A DNA stretch of 64,000 bases from NCBI GenBank assembly GCA_029851415.1, contig CM056742.1:60641954-60705953 (forward strand), in the 5' to 3' direction. This DNA comes from Eretmocerus hayati. Lineage: Eukaryota > Arthropoda > Insecta > Hymenoptera > Aphelinidae. Made by a program: the position numbers and the translations under genes. Positions within the stretch are counted from its first letter, which is position 1. Each line of letters begins with the position of its first letter. This document shows, piece by piece, positions 1-10,451 of this stretch. The notes below the pieces were generated by a model that had not been told where the DNA came from, made no database searches, and saw only the letters and a list, made by a program, of their open reading frames with translations.

Positions 1-95
1 ACGTCATGTGCGTTACGTGCGGTGCGTGTATGGAATGCGTGAGAGGGGGGCACCTGCTGGCAAGCGGGAGGGGTGACTCGGAGTCGCTTCCGTAT

Positions 96-770
96 TCATT
101 CAATCCAATCATTCCGTCCCTCCATCCCATCCATTCATCCATCCCATTCGTCCATGCATCACATCCATCTTACCCATCCATCCGGTCCATCCATCTCATC
201 CACCCAACCCATCCACCCCATCCATCCATCCATCTCATCCATCCCATCCATCCGACCCATCCATCCATCCCATCCTTTTGACCTATCGATCTCACCCACC
301 TCATCCATCCGTCCCATCCATCCATCCTATCCAACCATCCTATCCATCCCATCCATCCCACCATCTCCTCCTTCAATCTCATCCATCCCATTCATCCGAA
401 CCATCAATCCAACCATCTCATCCATCCATCTCATCCATCCCATCCATCTGACCCATCCATCCATCCCATCCATTCCATCCCATTCATCCCACCATGCCAT
501 TCATCCAACCATCTCATCCATCCATCTCACCCGTCCCATCCATCCGACCCATCAAGGCATCCATCCCATCCATCCCATCCATGCATCTCATCCATCCCAT
601 CCATCCCATCCAACCATCCCATCCATCCCATCCATCCATACCATCCAACATCCCCATCCCTCCATCTCATCCATTCCATCCATTCAACCCGTCCAACCTT
701 CTCACCCATACCATCCATCCATCCATCCATCCCGTCCATCCATCGCATCTACGCATACGTCCATTCATCA
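96..770 (+). repeat. ATCC-type satellite, left end
   Basis: This is a low-complexity array built from CATC/CATCC/CCATCCATC words with scattered changes (CCATCTCATC, CATCCGACC). The long open frames through it encode only His-Pro-Ile-Ser runs, an artefact of the repeat rather than a gene. The reverse complement of the same array closes the window at about 63,731-64,000. Bases 1-95 before it are non-repetitive and hold nothing I recognise. Confidence 0.95.
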
Positions 771-1010
771 ATTCATTCAGCTTCAGTACTAGTATTCGAC
801 CCCTGCAGGACAAGCAACCCGCTTCGTCATTCATACAAAGGTGTTACTCTTGGTCGTTCATGAGAAAAAGTGTGAGTCTTCGTCGTTGATAAGAAAAAGT
901 GTGAGTCTTCATCGTTGATAAGAAAATGTGTTACTCTTCGTCGTTGATGAGGAAAAGTGTTAGTTTTCTCTGTCGATAAGAGATGTGTTACACTTCGTAG
1001 GAGCCGTCGA
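771..1010 (+). repeat. Left inner inverted module: linker plus ~30-bp tandem units
   Basis: A linker containing GTATTCGACCCCTGCAGGAC and AACCCGCTTCGTCATTC is followed by about five imperfect units of roughly 30 bp. The unit is close to GTGTTACTCTTCGTCGTTGA followed by TAAGAAAA. The module ends in GGAGCCGTCGA. The same order appears in reverse complement at 63,438-63,730 with about seven units. Homology stops abruptly at 1,010 on the left and 63,438 on the right, so these look like the inner ends of long inverted repeats. Confidence 0.9.
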
Positions 1011-1841
1011 TTCAATCCTTCCATAAACTCGATGTTTTCGGCGGAATCTGTCGAGGAACGTTACAAAATTGCCATTGAATAAATAGGGAAGGGGGAGGAA
1101 ACTTGGAAGGAATCGCAAAATTTGTAGAAATCGGGATTGAAAGTGAGCACATAATAACTAAGAACGACAAAATTGGTATCATGAAATACCTCTCAAGACT
1201 AGATATGGAATACGACTGAATACATAATGGAACTGATCGAATATTGATCAACTTGTGATACGAATGACCATGATGTACAACTAATTATATAATGAGAATG
1301 CATTAGATTCTGAAGGATTCCTTATTTGACCCAATCCTACTATAATACTTGATCCCGAGTCTGTCTAATTTCATGAGATTGATAGCTGAACACTCCATTT
1401 GATGAAGTCACATCCGAGTGAGGAGTAAAAGTTGAATGGCATTCTCGAACGATGACTATTGCAAAGCAATTCATCCAGTAACCTATTCTTGAAAACTTGG
1501 TTGTTTGCGATGGAATATAATACGTGTGGAGGCGGAAAGCCAATAATTCTAAGTGAATCGCATGAAGAGCTTGCTGCATTTACGAGCAAGACCATCGTAC
1601 ACTTAGCGGAAGGCAGATAAGGAGGAGTCAATGATCCTGAGAAGCTCATGAATTCGACTTTTGATTAAGATTACACATGCGAAAGAGAGCGCATTCGCAT
1701 ACGGTATCATGCGTATGGCACGAGATACAGCGAAAACACGCGCTGATTGTGGTAAACCTACGCTGGTCGCATGCGTATGCAGCTCTGGTGTACTCGATAT
1801 AAACGCACCAGGGCTACATATGCGCGTGGCGTGAACACCAG
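1011..1841. other. Stretch with no recognisable gene
   Basis: AT-rich sequence with only short open frames that match no family I know. No tandem repeat, RNA gene or inverted arm was seen until the arm starting near 1,842. Confidence 0.6.
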
Positions 1842-2298
1842 CGGGTGCTACACCGGTGCTTTTCGTCAATTTTCGTTTCACCGGTGTCAAATAATTCCAG
1901 GTTGTACACGGTGCACGTCACCGATGATCTTCCCAGTGATTCACGTATTCCCCGTGATTATCAAGGCGATTCTCGGTAAATCACACGGGTGATTTTGGTT
2001 GTATTTATGGTTGAATAATAACTAATCAAACTCCAACGTGGAAAATATTTACAATTATTTTTTATAATAATTAAGCGTCTGTCCAATTTTATCCATCCGG
2101 ATGCCTCGTATCGTGGTGGCGTCGCTGGTGCTGTTAGTGGGTCAGTGGGTTGACGAGTCTGGTGGGTCGGTGGGCCCAGCGAGTCGGCGGGGCCTGGTGG
2201 GTCGGTGGGTCCGTGCTGGTGTTGCACAGTGGGGAAAAACTGCAAGTTGGCACAATTATGCTTCCCCCCCACACAGGCGATATCGAGACTTTGAAAGT
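1842..2298 (+). repeat. Long inverted-repeat arm (partner at 15,352-15,770)
   Basis: The sequence from TACACCGGTGCTTTTCGTC through the GTGGGTCGGTGGG-rich block to GCGATATCGAGACTTTG reappears as its reverse complement 13 kb away. Shared landmarks include TTATGGTTGAATAATAACTA and the AATTTTATCC(A/G)TCCGGATGCCTC junction. The GC-rich GGTGGGTC block is longer here than in the partner. This is an old interspersed repeat in inverted orientation. It encodes nothing recognisable. Confidence 0.8.
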
Positions 2299-3722
2299 GG
2301 TCAAATTGTAGGTTTTTTCATGCAGGAGGTGAATCCGTTTGCCTTGAGGGTACCCCAGGACTCGTACGGGGGTGACATTGACCAAAGCGCAAAAATCAGC
2401 TAAAAACAGTTTTAGCGGTTTAACTTGAAGGGTAAGCAATTTGAGCCATTTTTCATAGGACACAAAGTTGTTGCATTTTTCAAGACACATCTTTTGGTTG
2501 CCTACGTTTTCAAAAAACATCATTTTTTGAGGTTTTTGTGGTCTTCGGGGCGTTTTCTGGGAGAATATTTGGAATTCTGACCGCGGCAATCGAAAAAACA
2601 CGACATTCTACGTCGAAATATGTAGTTTAGGAATTTTGAATGAATTTATGCTATGAGCTTCACAACTGTCGAACAGAGAGGGATTGCACAGGAGCGTTGA
2701 AAACCTTCCTAAGAATCGGAGAGAAAGCAATTTGAGGCATTTTTCAGGAGCGACGAAGTTGTTGCTTTTCTTAAGACAATTTTTTTGGTTACGTGGGTTT
2801 CTCAGAAAACCACATTATTCGAGGGTTTAGTGGTTTTTGGGGTTTGCTCTGGGAGGATACTGGGATTTTAACTTCGGGAATCGGAAGTACACAAAATTTT
2901 ACGTCGAAGTCTGTACTGATATGAAGGTCCAAGGGAAGTCAGAGGAGTCAATTTATTCATATAGACAATTTCTCTCCGGGTCTAAGTTCCTCGTTAACTA
3001 TTATGTACAATCCAATTCTCCCAATACATGACTTACAAGTGAGATATCTGTCATTCAATCATACCATCAGATCCTCGAGATCATGTATCAGAATCATAAT
3101 CCAAAATATGTCTGTTGATAGTCTTCAAAATATCGAATCTTAGAGGTAGACAACAAATAATTGTCTTGAAAAATGCAACAAGTGTATTTCTCATAAAATT
3201 TGCCTCAAATTGCTTCTCCTGCGGTTTGTAGGGGGTTTTTCAACGCTCTTGTGCAATTTTCGGGCTACCTCTATGTTTGACTGTTGTAGAGCTCATAGCA
3301 TCAATTCATCTTGAATCTCCAAACCACATGTTTCGACGTAAAGTTTTGTGCTCTTTCGGTTGCCGCCATCAGAATTCCAAAACTCTTCCAGGAAAGACCC
3401 CAAAAACCACAAACACCTCGAAAAATCTAGTTTTACAAAAACCCAGGCGATTATAAATGTGTTCAAAAAATGCAACAGGTTTGTTCCCTATGGAAAATGC
3501 TTCAAATTGAAGTTAAACCGCTAATACTGTGCTTTTTAGTTGATGTTCGCGTTTTGATGGATGCCACCACCATACGAGCTCCGGGCGGCCCTCGAGGGAA
3601 ACGAATTCATCTTCTACATGGGGAAACCTACAATTTGAGCATATGCGAAGTCTCGATATCGCCTGTTTAGTGGGGGAGCATAATTCTGCCATCTTGCAGT
3701 TTTTTCCCACTGTGTGTTTTGG
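2219..3722. repeat. Imperfect palindromic repeat element, ~1.5 kb
   Basis: The left end (CACAGTGGGGAAAAACTGC, GCGATATCGAGAC) is answered in reverse complement at 3,640-3,722 (TCTCGATATCGCCTG, GCAGTTTTTTCCCACTGTG). Inner blocks pair as well: 2,400-2,460 with 3,480-3,530, and the TACGTCGAA...GTTTCGACGTAAA blocks near 2,610/2,900 with 3,330. The left half contains two related copies of a roughly 270-bp block (2,480-2,650 and 2,750-2,930), so the structure is a palindrome with an internal tandem duplication. It is diverged and non-coding. Confidence 0.75.
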
Positions 3723-3763
3723 TGTTTTCGATGTTGCTGGTGTTGCTCGTGTTGACGGTGTTG

Positions 3764-4518
3764 CTGCGACTCAGGACCTTATACCTATATAGAGGAGAAA
3801 CTGCCCATGTTGCGAAAATGGGTAGCACTGTGTAGGTATTTCGGCTCGTCTCACCAAGTCGAAATCCTACCTACCCCCTAGAAACAGATCTGGGTTTTCG
3901 TGCGAGTTCTACGCACCTAGTGACTACCCACATCCATGAATGGGTATTTCTAACTAGGTGAAATTATCGTTTCGGGAAATGAAGAACAAAAATTATTCAG
4001 GTAATTTTTTTCAGTTTTCGTTCATTTCCAATCAATTGTAATTTCAATTAACCAGGGAATTCAATCTTCTTGACATTTGTAGCTCAAGATGATCTGTTAG
4101 AACTATGTCTATGTTACTGGACTTTGGGCTAGTGGATAGAGTCTCCGACTTATAATCCGAAGGTCGTGGGTTCGATCTCAAGCTAATGCACTCTGAGCAG
4201 CAAAGTTAAAATTCGAATGATCGATTGGAATACATGGAAAATATTTGATTGATTGAATCTTCAATTGCATGGGAATCAATTAATGAAGCTAAAAAATTTA
4301 CACAATTAATTTTTTATTTCATTTTCCGAAACGATAATTCTACTTAGTTACCCATTCCTGTATGTGGGTAGTCACTAAGTAGGTAGAACTTGCACGGAAA
4401 CCCAGACCTCTTTCTATGGGGGTACGTAGGATTTTGACTGTGTGAGACGAGCAGAAATAACCACACAGCTCTAACCGTTTTGGCACTATGGGCAGTTGGG
4501 TAAGGTCCTGACTCGCAG
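3764..4518. repeat. Palindromic (foldback) element with tRNA-like loop
   Basis: Two arms of about 230-250 bp are inverted copies. The left runs from GCGACTCAGGACCTTA through CTAGTGACTACCCACAT to AATTATCGTTTCGGGAAATG. The right is its reverse complement, ending at GGTCCTGACTCGC. Arm divergence is roughly 20% by eye, so it is old. The loop (about 4,010-4,290) has no internal copy but carries a tRNA-like sequence at 4,118-4,187. Confidence 0.85.
4118..4187 (+). tRNA. tRNA-Ile(UAU)-like pseudogene or tRNA-derived core
   Basis: An A-box-like TGGGCTAGTGG lies at 4,125-4,135 and a B-box-like GGTTCGATCTC at 4,169-4,179. The anticodon arm reads TCCGA / CTTATAA / TCCGA, giving a seven-base loop with T33, anticodon TAT and A37. 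One C-C mismatch breaks the stem. The acceptor and T stems pair only partly. It is therefore more likely a decayed tRNA or the promoter head of a tRNA-derived SINE than a working tRNA gene. It sits in the loop of a palindromic element. Confidence 0.5.
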
Positions 4519-4576
4519 AAGCTGAACTTACCTGCATATTTCTACCCAGCCATTCTGTGCCATCCTACTCTCTCAG

Positions 4577-4672
4577 CGCGAATCAGCTAGGGTAGCTGAA
4601 AATCAGCTACTGATAGCTGATTTCGTCAGCTAACATGAAAGGATTTTCACTGATTGAATCAGCTAATACACA
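4577..4672. repeat. TAGCTGA/TCAGCTA motif cluster
   Basis: About eight copies of the heptamer TAGCTGA or its reverse complement occur in under 100 bp. A larger cluster of the same motif lies at 13,085-13,285 in the opposite overall orientation; both share GTATTAGCTGA. The function is unknown. Confidence 0.6.
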
Positions 4673-4826
4673 GGGTTATGAGCGATGATATACACCGTTC
4701 GGGAATGTTTTTCCCTGTGCACTGGGTGTCACGTGATAAATTTTTCGCTCTAGTATTAGAATCGTTCGTGCAGTGCAGTGGGATCCATTTGATTACCCGA
4801 TTTTTAAGTCCCAAGTAGTGCGTCAA

Positions 4827-5176
4827 AAGTGGGCCACCTGGATCGAAAGTGAGCCACCTGCATCGTAAGTGAGCCACCTGGATCGAAAGTGGGCCACCGA
4901 GATCGGAAGTGGGCCACATGTATCGTAAGTGAGCCACCTGTATCGAAAGTGGGCCACCTAGATCGAAAGTGGGCTACCTGGATCAAAAGTGGGCCACCTG
5001 TATCCTAAGTGAGCCACCTGTATCAAAAGTGGGCCACCTTGATCGAAAGTGGGCCACGTAGATCAAAAGTGAGCCACTCGGATCGAAAGTGGGCCACCTT
5101 GATCAAGAAAGGTCCACCTAGATCGAAAGTGGGCCACCTAGATCGAAAGTGGGGCAACTGGATCAAAAGTGGGCCA
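4827..5176 (+). repeat. 20-bp minisatellite, about 17.5 copies
   Basis: The unit AAGTGGGCCACCTGGATCGA repeats with a strict 20-bp period and no insertions or deletions across 350 bp, only substitutions (GAGCCACC, CATCG, TATCA). Open frames here encode a repeated VAHFRSRWPTFD-like peptide on the minus strand, which is a consequence of the repeat. There are no spacers, so it is not a CRISPR-like array. Confidence 0.95.
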
Positions 5177-7440
5177 TGTGCGTGCCGTAAAAAAAGCGGT
5201 GTGCCATGCCACTTTCCACCGCTCGGAGGCGCTGAAACTCATAAAGTGAAACGCCCAGTAGGGGAACGATTTGGGCGCACGTAAAATTTACGTCGAGTTC
5301 CTGAAAAAAATATTCGCTCTTCGGGATTTGTTTTGTCTCCGCGCTTAAGCTAAGAGTCTCAGCTTGAGTTTCCAAGAAAGGAATCGGCGGAACTCCTTAT
5401 ATTTAGGGAACTACGATTATTTTTGAGAGAAGAGATTTTTGCCAATAGAGGAACTGTACTCTCGGACTTGATTCAGTAGGGGAATGGTAGACATCCAGAA
5501 GGGGAACATTTGATTTTGTATAGGCTCTTAGCAAGGGAGAACCTTAGCCTTACGCGCAGTATCTTTCAAATTTATGAAAAAATGAGACACTGAGAAATGA
5601 AATTGTCAATTCTGTGACTGAAACTAAGTATTTGTAGCTCAATTTACACTCAGATTGGATATATTTATGGTGGTTTTTATTATATTTTGAATCTAAACTA
5701 ATTCTATTCTATTCTTCATGAGACTATCAACCCACTTGAGTTCCTACCATAAGAGTAAAAATACTTATATCATACTTCAATTGATTCTAGGATTATTCTG
5801 AGGGAAAATCACTTCTATTTCAATATCATTACAAGTTGGAATTATACAAAAATATCTCAATTGAGTATTTTACTTCCACGGATGAAACTCCTTTTCCAAA
5901 ATGAAGTGTTTCACAGAAATTCAGATTTTTACAATTGCATCATGGATATGATCTTTACGGAGTGTATGAATATTAACGCTAGCACATGCTTCTTGAGTTA
6001 GAAAAATGACTTAGTTCATCAGTTCTTGATGCCAGATATGTATGTAGTTTTCCAATATTTGATCCCTGTCTCTCATCAACGACTCAACTTTCACTCTTCG
6101 GTAAGAAGTTTTCATCCAAATTCGGCTTCATGGTGAAATTATATAAGGTAATGTTTTGAAGGAAACATCTAGAGTTAGCATGAATTTTGACTTAGAGATT
6201 TGATACTGTAAGAATCAGTTTTTATGTTTAAAATGTGATGCAATCACTCAAAAACTTTTCTAGTTGCCTGATAAATCTTCAAGTAAATGAATATGCATTT
6301 CTATGAGTACTCCAGAGCAAATAGATGTACCACAGATGAACTCTGGAATCTCCTTCTAGCCTGAAAGATGGGCAGAACTTCTCTCACTCAGATCCGTTAA
6401 CTCAAAAACTCTTACCCAACTCAAGTGACCAGTATTAAAAGTAACAGCAAGGTATTATGAGAAGCCTCAGATATTGTGAATACTCATTCCCTGCTTGTTT
6501 TACAAACTCAAGTAGATTGCATCACCATTGATTGTGTTAGAAAAGCAAGAGCGCCTCAAGAAAAATTGTCATCTTTATTGTGTAATTTAATGAACAGAGT
6601 CACCAAACCAACAACCCAATACGCACTTCTGAGAAGATAATATCTACATACTTATAATAATCCTTTTCAAATATATTCTAAATGGAGATGGTTCACTACA
6701 CTCTTTTATTCATGCGAAAGCTTGAAATGCATCACAGCGTACACTGGCAACCACTCGAGTAATTAGTTGTGAATGAAGAGAAACTTTTCCTCTTCCTTAT
6801 AGGTTTGTCCAAGAACGAGTAGTTGAGTACTTAACAGAAATTTGACACGATTTCTGGGTTTGATGAGAGAGTTAATAATCACAACACAACATAGCCCATC
6901 CATCCCATAACCTATTTAGGTTATGGTATTTTTTTCACACCGTTACAACTGAAACAACATTAAACACCAATCAGCATCCATTCAACTGTTAACAGCGATA
7001 TTCTGCAGTCGTGAACCTCCATTTAGGCATCCTAAATTGGGCATATTATTAAAAAACCCAACTTTGACGCCAAACCGCGGCATTGGTTCCCCTACCGGCA
7101 GCCTGTTTGCCTAAAGAGGAACTTGGAGCAGAAGACTGTTCCCCTACTGGCGAGGGTGTCAAAATCACTAACCGGTAGGGGAACGGCTGATTATTCGATG
7201 AATTTTATGTTTCAAAATAGTAAGGTAGTCACAAACGATTCCTGAAGGTTCAAACTATAATCTCTCATAAAAATCAGAATCGAATTCGTCGTAGATTCAT
7301 TACGGCAGCGATCTGAAAAAAGTGTGACTTGGCCTCGGACAGTCAGATTTGATCGACGTACCTTGGATCTCGGGCACCCTGTTTTCAACTAATTTTCACG
7401 GAAAACCCTTGAATTTTCTCTAGTAACCGCGGTATATGTC
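5177..7440. other. 2.3-kb stretch without a recognisable gene
   Basis: Mostly AT-rich, with only short unsupported open frames. Two short repeated words stand out. CGCTCGGAGGCGCTGAAA at about 5,220 recurs in both arms of the 13.5-15.0 kb palindrome. Variants of CCGGTAGGGGAACG occur near 5,258, 5,476, 7,090, 7,140 and 7,172 in both orientations. Confidence 0.6.
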
Positions 7441-7448
7441 TTGTGGGG

Positions 7449-7545
7449 GAATGATAATTCTTCTGAATAGATTGGTATTTCCTGCTAAAGTTTATTGTCA
7501 AGTAGCGACGTTTCGGCTGTTATTTTCCAGCCCTCTTCAAGCTAA
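7449..7545 (-). mobile_element. Penelope-like element terminal fragment
   Basis: This sequence (ATTCTTCTGAATAGATTGG, TAAAGTTTATTGTCAAGTAG, CGACGTTTCGGCTG) is repeated in reverse complement at 12,650-12,745 beside a Penelope-like coding fragment. On the minus strand it reads GCCGAAACGTCG after a short GGCTG...CAGCC hairpin, a layout seen in Penelope-like terminal repeats that carry hammerhead ribozyme motifs. The catalytic core here is imperfect (TTGAAGA instead of CTGANGA). The 250 bp that follow hold nothing else. Confidence 0.6.
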
Positions 7546-7797
7546 AAATTACACACAATTGATAGATTTTTTCCACAGAAAAACGGATGTATGATTCAAC
7601 TAAACACAATATTACCTTAAAATTTCATATGTCTCAGTTTGAGGGATCAGGTTCATCCAAGAGCACTCGGAATCGTCGCATTTTTGGTACAGTTCATTAG
7701 TTCTATGTGTTGACGTAGCTTTCGAATTCTACGAGTAATTGAGATATTATAAAAAAATTTTTTCACTGTAGAATGGTCTCGTTTCAGAACTATACTA

Positions 7798-8594
7798 TTC
7801 CCCCTCCCTACTTCACTTTTCCTAAAAGTTTAGCTTGGCGAGTATGACCATCCTTTTGCCCTATAAATTCATCTGATATCAGAAATATGAATTTCACCCC
7901 TTGAGAGTCATGAGATCAGGGATTACATGTCGACTGAATATTTACCAAAATCTGAACGTAAAATGAATGTAGAGAGATTAAAAAGAATTTATTTCAACTC
8001 TTGAGAGTCATGAGATCAGGAAAAAGTATGTCGAGTAATTGTTCTGCAAAATCTGAACGTGGAACGTATTAAAAAGGATTGATAACATTACAATTTGATT
8101 ATCGCTGTAATTTTGAATCAACTTGAGTTACTCACCATCTCTTTTATCTACTGAATATATTGAAAATGGTAACCTATCTAGAACAATGAAAAGAAAACGA
8201 TGGCAGGAAAATTCGATTCAGCATTGATCACTCCAATTCAAAAGTCAGTAGAGATGGTGAGTAACTCAAGTTGATTCAAAATTACAGCGATAATCAAATT
8301 GTAATGTTATCAATCCTTTTTAATACGTTCCACGTTCAGATTTTGCAGAACAATTACTCGACATACTTTTTCCTGATCTCATGACTCTCAAGAGTTGAAA
8401 TAAATTCTCTTTAATCTCTCTACATTCATTTTACGTTCAGATTTTGGTAAATATTCAGTCGACATGTAATCCCTGATCTCATGACTCTCAAGGGGTGAAA
8501 TTCATATTTCTGATATCAGATGAATTTATAGGGCAAAAGGATGGTCATACTCGCCAAGCTAAACTTTTAGGAAAAGTGAAGTAGGGAGGGGGAA
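7798..8594. repeat. Near-perfect 344-bp palindrome (foldback)
   Basis: The left arm is 7,798-8,141 and the right arm 8,251-8,594. They are reverse complements of each other with very few mismatches (I see one, in the AATTCTTTTTAATC/AATTCTCTTTAATC block). The 109-bp spacer is unrelated. Within each arm a block of about 70 bp containing CTTGAGAGTCATGAGATCAG and AAATCTGAACG occurs twice in tandem. The tips read TTCCCCCTCCCTAC. There is no coding content. Confidence 0.95.
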
Positions 8595-10450
8595 GATTTG
8601 AATACTTGGCTATGGTAATGATTGAAAATTCTCAAATTGAAAAATGAGCTGTGAATGGTAGCACGTAGAAAAATCCAAAAGACACATATTTATCTCAATC
8701 ATTCCCCCAATGAGCAGCACTGGGTTAAATTCCAAGATAAATGTTTTTGAATCCTAGGGAAGGAAATTTCAAGCAGTGAAACTTTGATAGCAAAACTTGG
8801 AATTAGTTGATTCAATTTGACTTCAATTTGACAATCCCAACATCACTTGTCATAGCAGGAAGTTGTCAGTTGATGAGAAATTTTTGGATAGCGAAAACTC
8901 CCCACACTAGTTGGTTCATCCGCTATTCAACAAGAGAGGGTGCTAACTATCAAAGTATTCAACACATGTATGATAATTGAACGAAATATAGAATTATGGT
9001 CCCCAATATTATTTGAAGACCAAAAACTAAAACACACTTCAACTTGGACATTGATAACTTGTAAAACGTCAAGAAGTTGAAGTAACACATGCAAACTTAT
9101 TTTGAGGAGGATGAAGTTTCAATAGCACTATCTGAGACATATTTTGACTTCAGATAAAGTGATCCTCAAAGCACATCCACATGGATGTATGAATCTAGTT
9201 CCTATTTTTAGTGCTTGACTTGTCAACGATCAATTTTTTCAAGTTGGACTTACTACTTCTCACCAAAAGCGTAAATGTGCTCCTAATCTCTACTCTGAAA
9301 AACACTCTTGATGGAACAGATGAACCCTGTAGTACTTTCTAGACCCAATGAGAAATCAACCCATGCCAGCTACCCGTTAAACAACTCTATAGCAAGAATG
9401 TGAGTGGCGTGTCAAGACAGCAAAGATTTGTATACCATAAAAGTCTAGCTGAAACTATTGGATGAGAGTAATACGCAAAAGGAGTATGTTATACAAAAAT
9501 AATTAAAGCAGTACCAGGGATCACTTCACATATAACAACAACTGTTCCATGGACCCAGTGATGAATGAGACTGCGCAGTCCCACAACATCTCAAAGTGAT
9601 AGACGATCCCTCTTGTGCTGGACATGAACAGATTTTTGGTGGCGAAAGAAGCACAAGAGATATTCCATTTGTCGCTATGCCAAGTTTCTGACTAGAGTAG
9701 ATTATGAATATTCTGAGATGCACAATCTATAGCTTCAGAGTTGTGGCTGACTCAAATATTGATGAAACTGAAAATCAATACACTGCTAAAATCTGAATTG
9801 ATGCTGGCACATACTTCCTTGGAATTAAATCCTCAATTCTCCCAATTTAAGGATTATTCTTGACGCTGTACAATAGCGAGATGACACACACAAATCGGCG
9901 AGCATACTGGCCTTTGCCCATCATTTTTTATTCAATTTAAACAGAGAAACACACATCAGGTGGCTCTTTTCTTAAAGAACCAACAATTACGATTGGCATG
10001 TAAACTTTGTTGTACTCGTGCAGGAAATCAGCCGAAGTGAACACGTGCATCGTCTGCTACAGTCGCGGCGCACTGCGCAGGCTCATGTCGCTCGTTTCAT
10101 GCACGCACGCACACACATCGCACACAAGGCTGATTCGAGTCACAACGACGCAGTGTCGACTTCGAGATCAGTCGAAACTCGAAAAAGTTTGATGATGAAA
10201 AATTCTGTCCCGAGCGTCAATTCGTCTGAGACGCTTGCCAATTTGCGAGTGCGGGACTAGCAATACAGAAGCACTAAATGGCAAAAGGTTTGTAAAATAA
10301 CATTTTACATAACAAAGCTTGTTGGCCGAGAGCTGATAATGTCCACCATTGCCCTTAATGCTATAAATATGATGATGAGAAAAAACGAGTGAGGTTAAAA
10401 CGGCCCAACTCAACGTATATAAGGCACGGTGGCCTTGCGTGTGCGCACTG
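8595..10450. other. 1.9-kb stretch without a recognisable gene
   Basis: AT-rich to about 9,990. From roughly 10,020 to 10,250 the base composition shifts toward GC and CpG, with overlapping open frames of 61-80 codons that match nothing I know. No repeats or RNA genes were seen. Confidence 0.55.
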
Positions 10451-10451
10451 T

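Noticed and set aside
6..889. Overlapping long open frames rich in His, Pro, Ile and Ser (and Gly-Trp-Met on the other strand)
   Set aside because: They are translations of the ATCC satellite, present in several frames on both strands at once.
4118..4187. Functional tRNA-Ile gene
   Set aside because: Acceptor and T stems pair poorly and the anticodon stem has a mismatch, so a decayed or derived sequence is more likely.
4827..5176. CRISPR-like array
   Set aside because: The 20-bp units are contiguous with no unique spacers, and the genome is eukaryotic.
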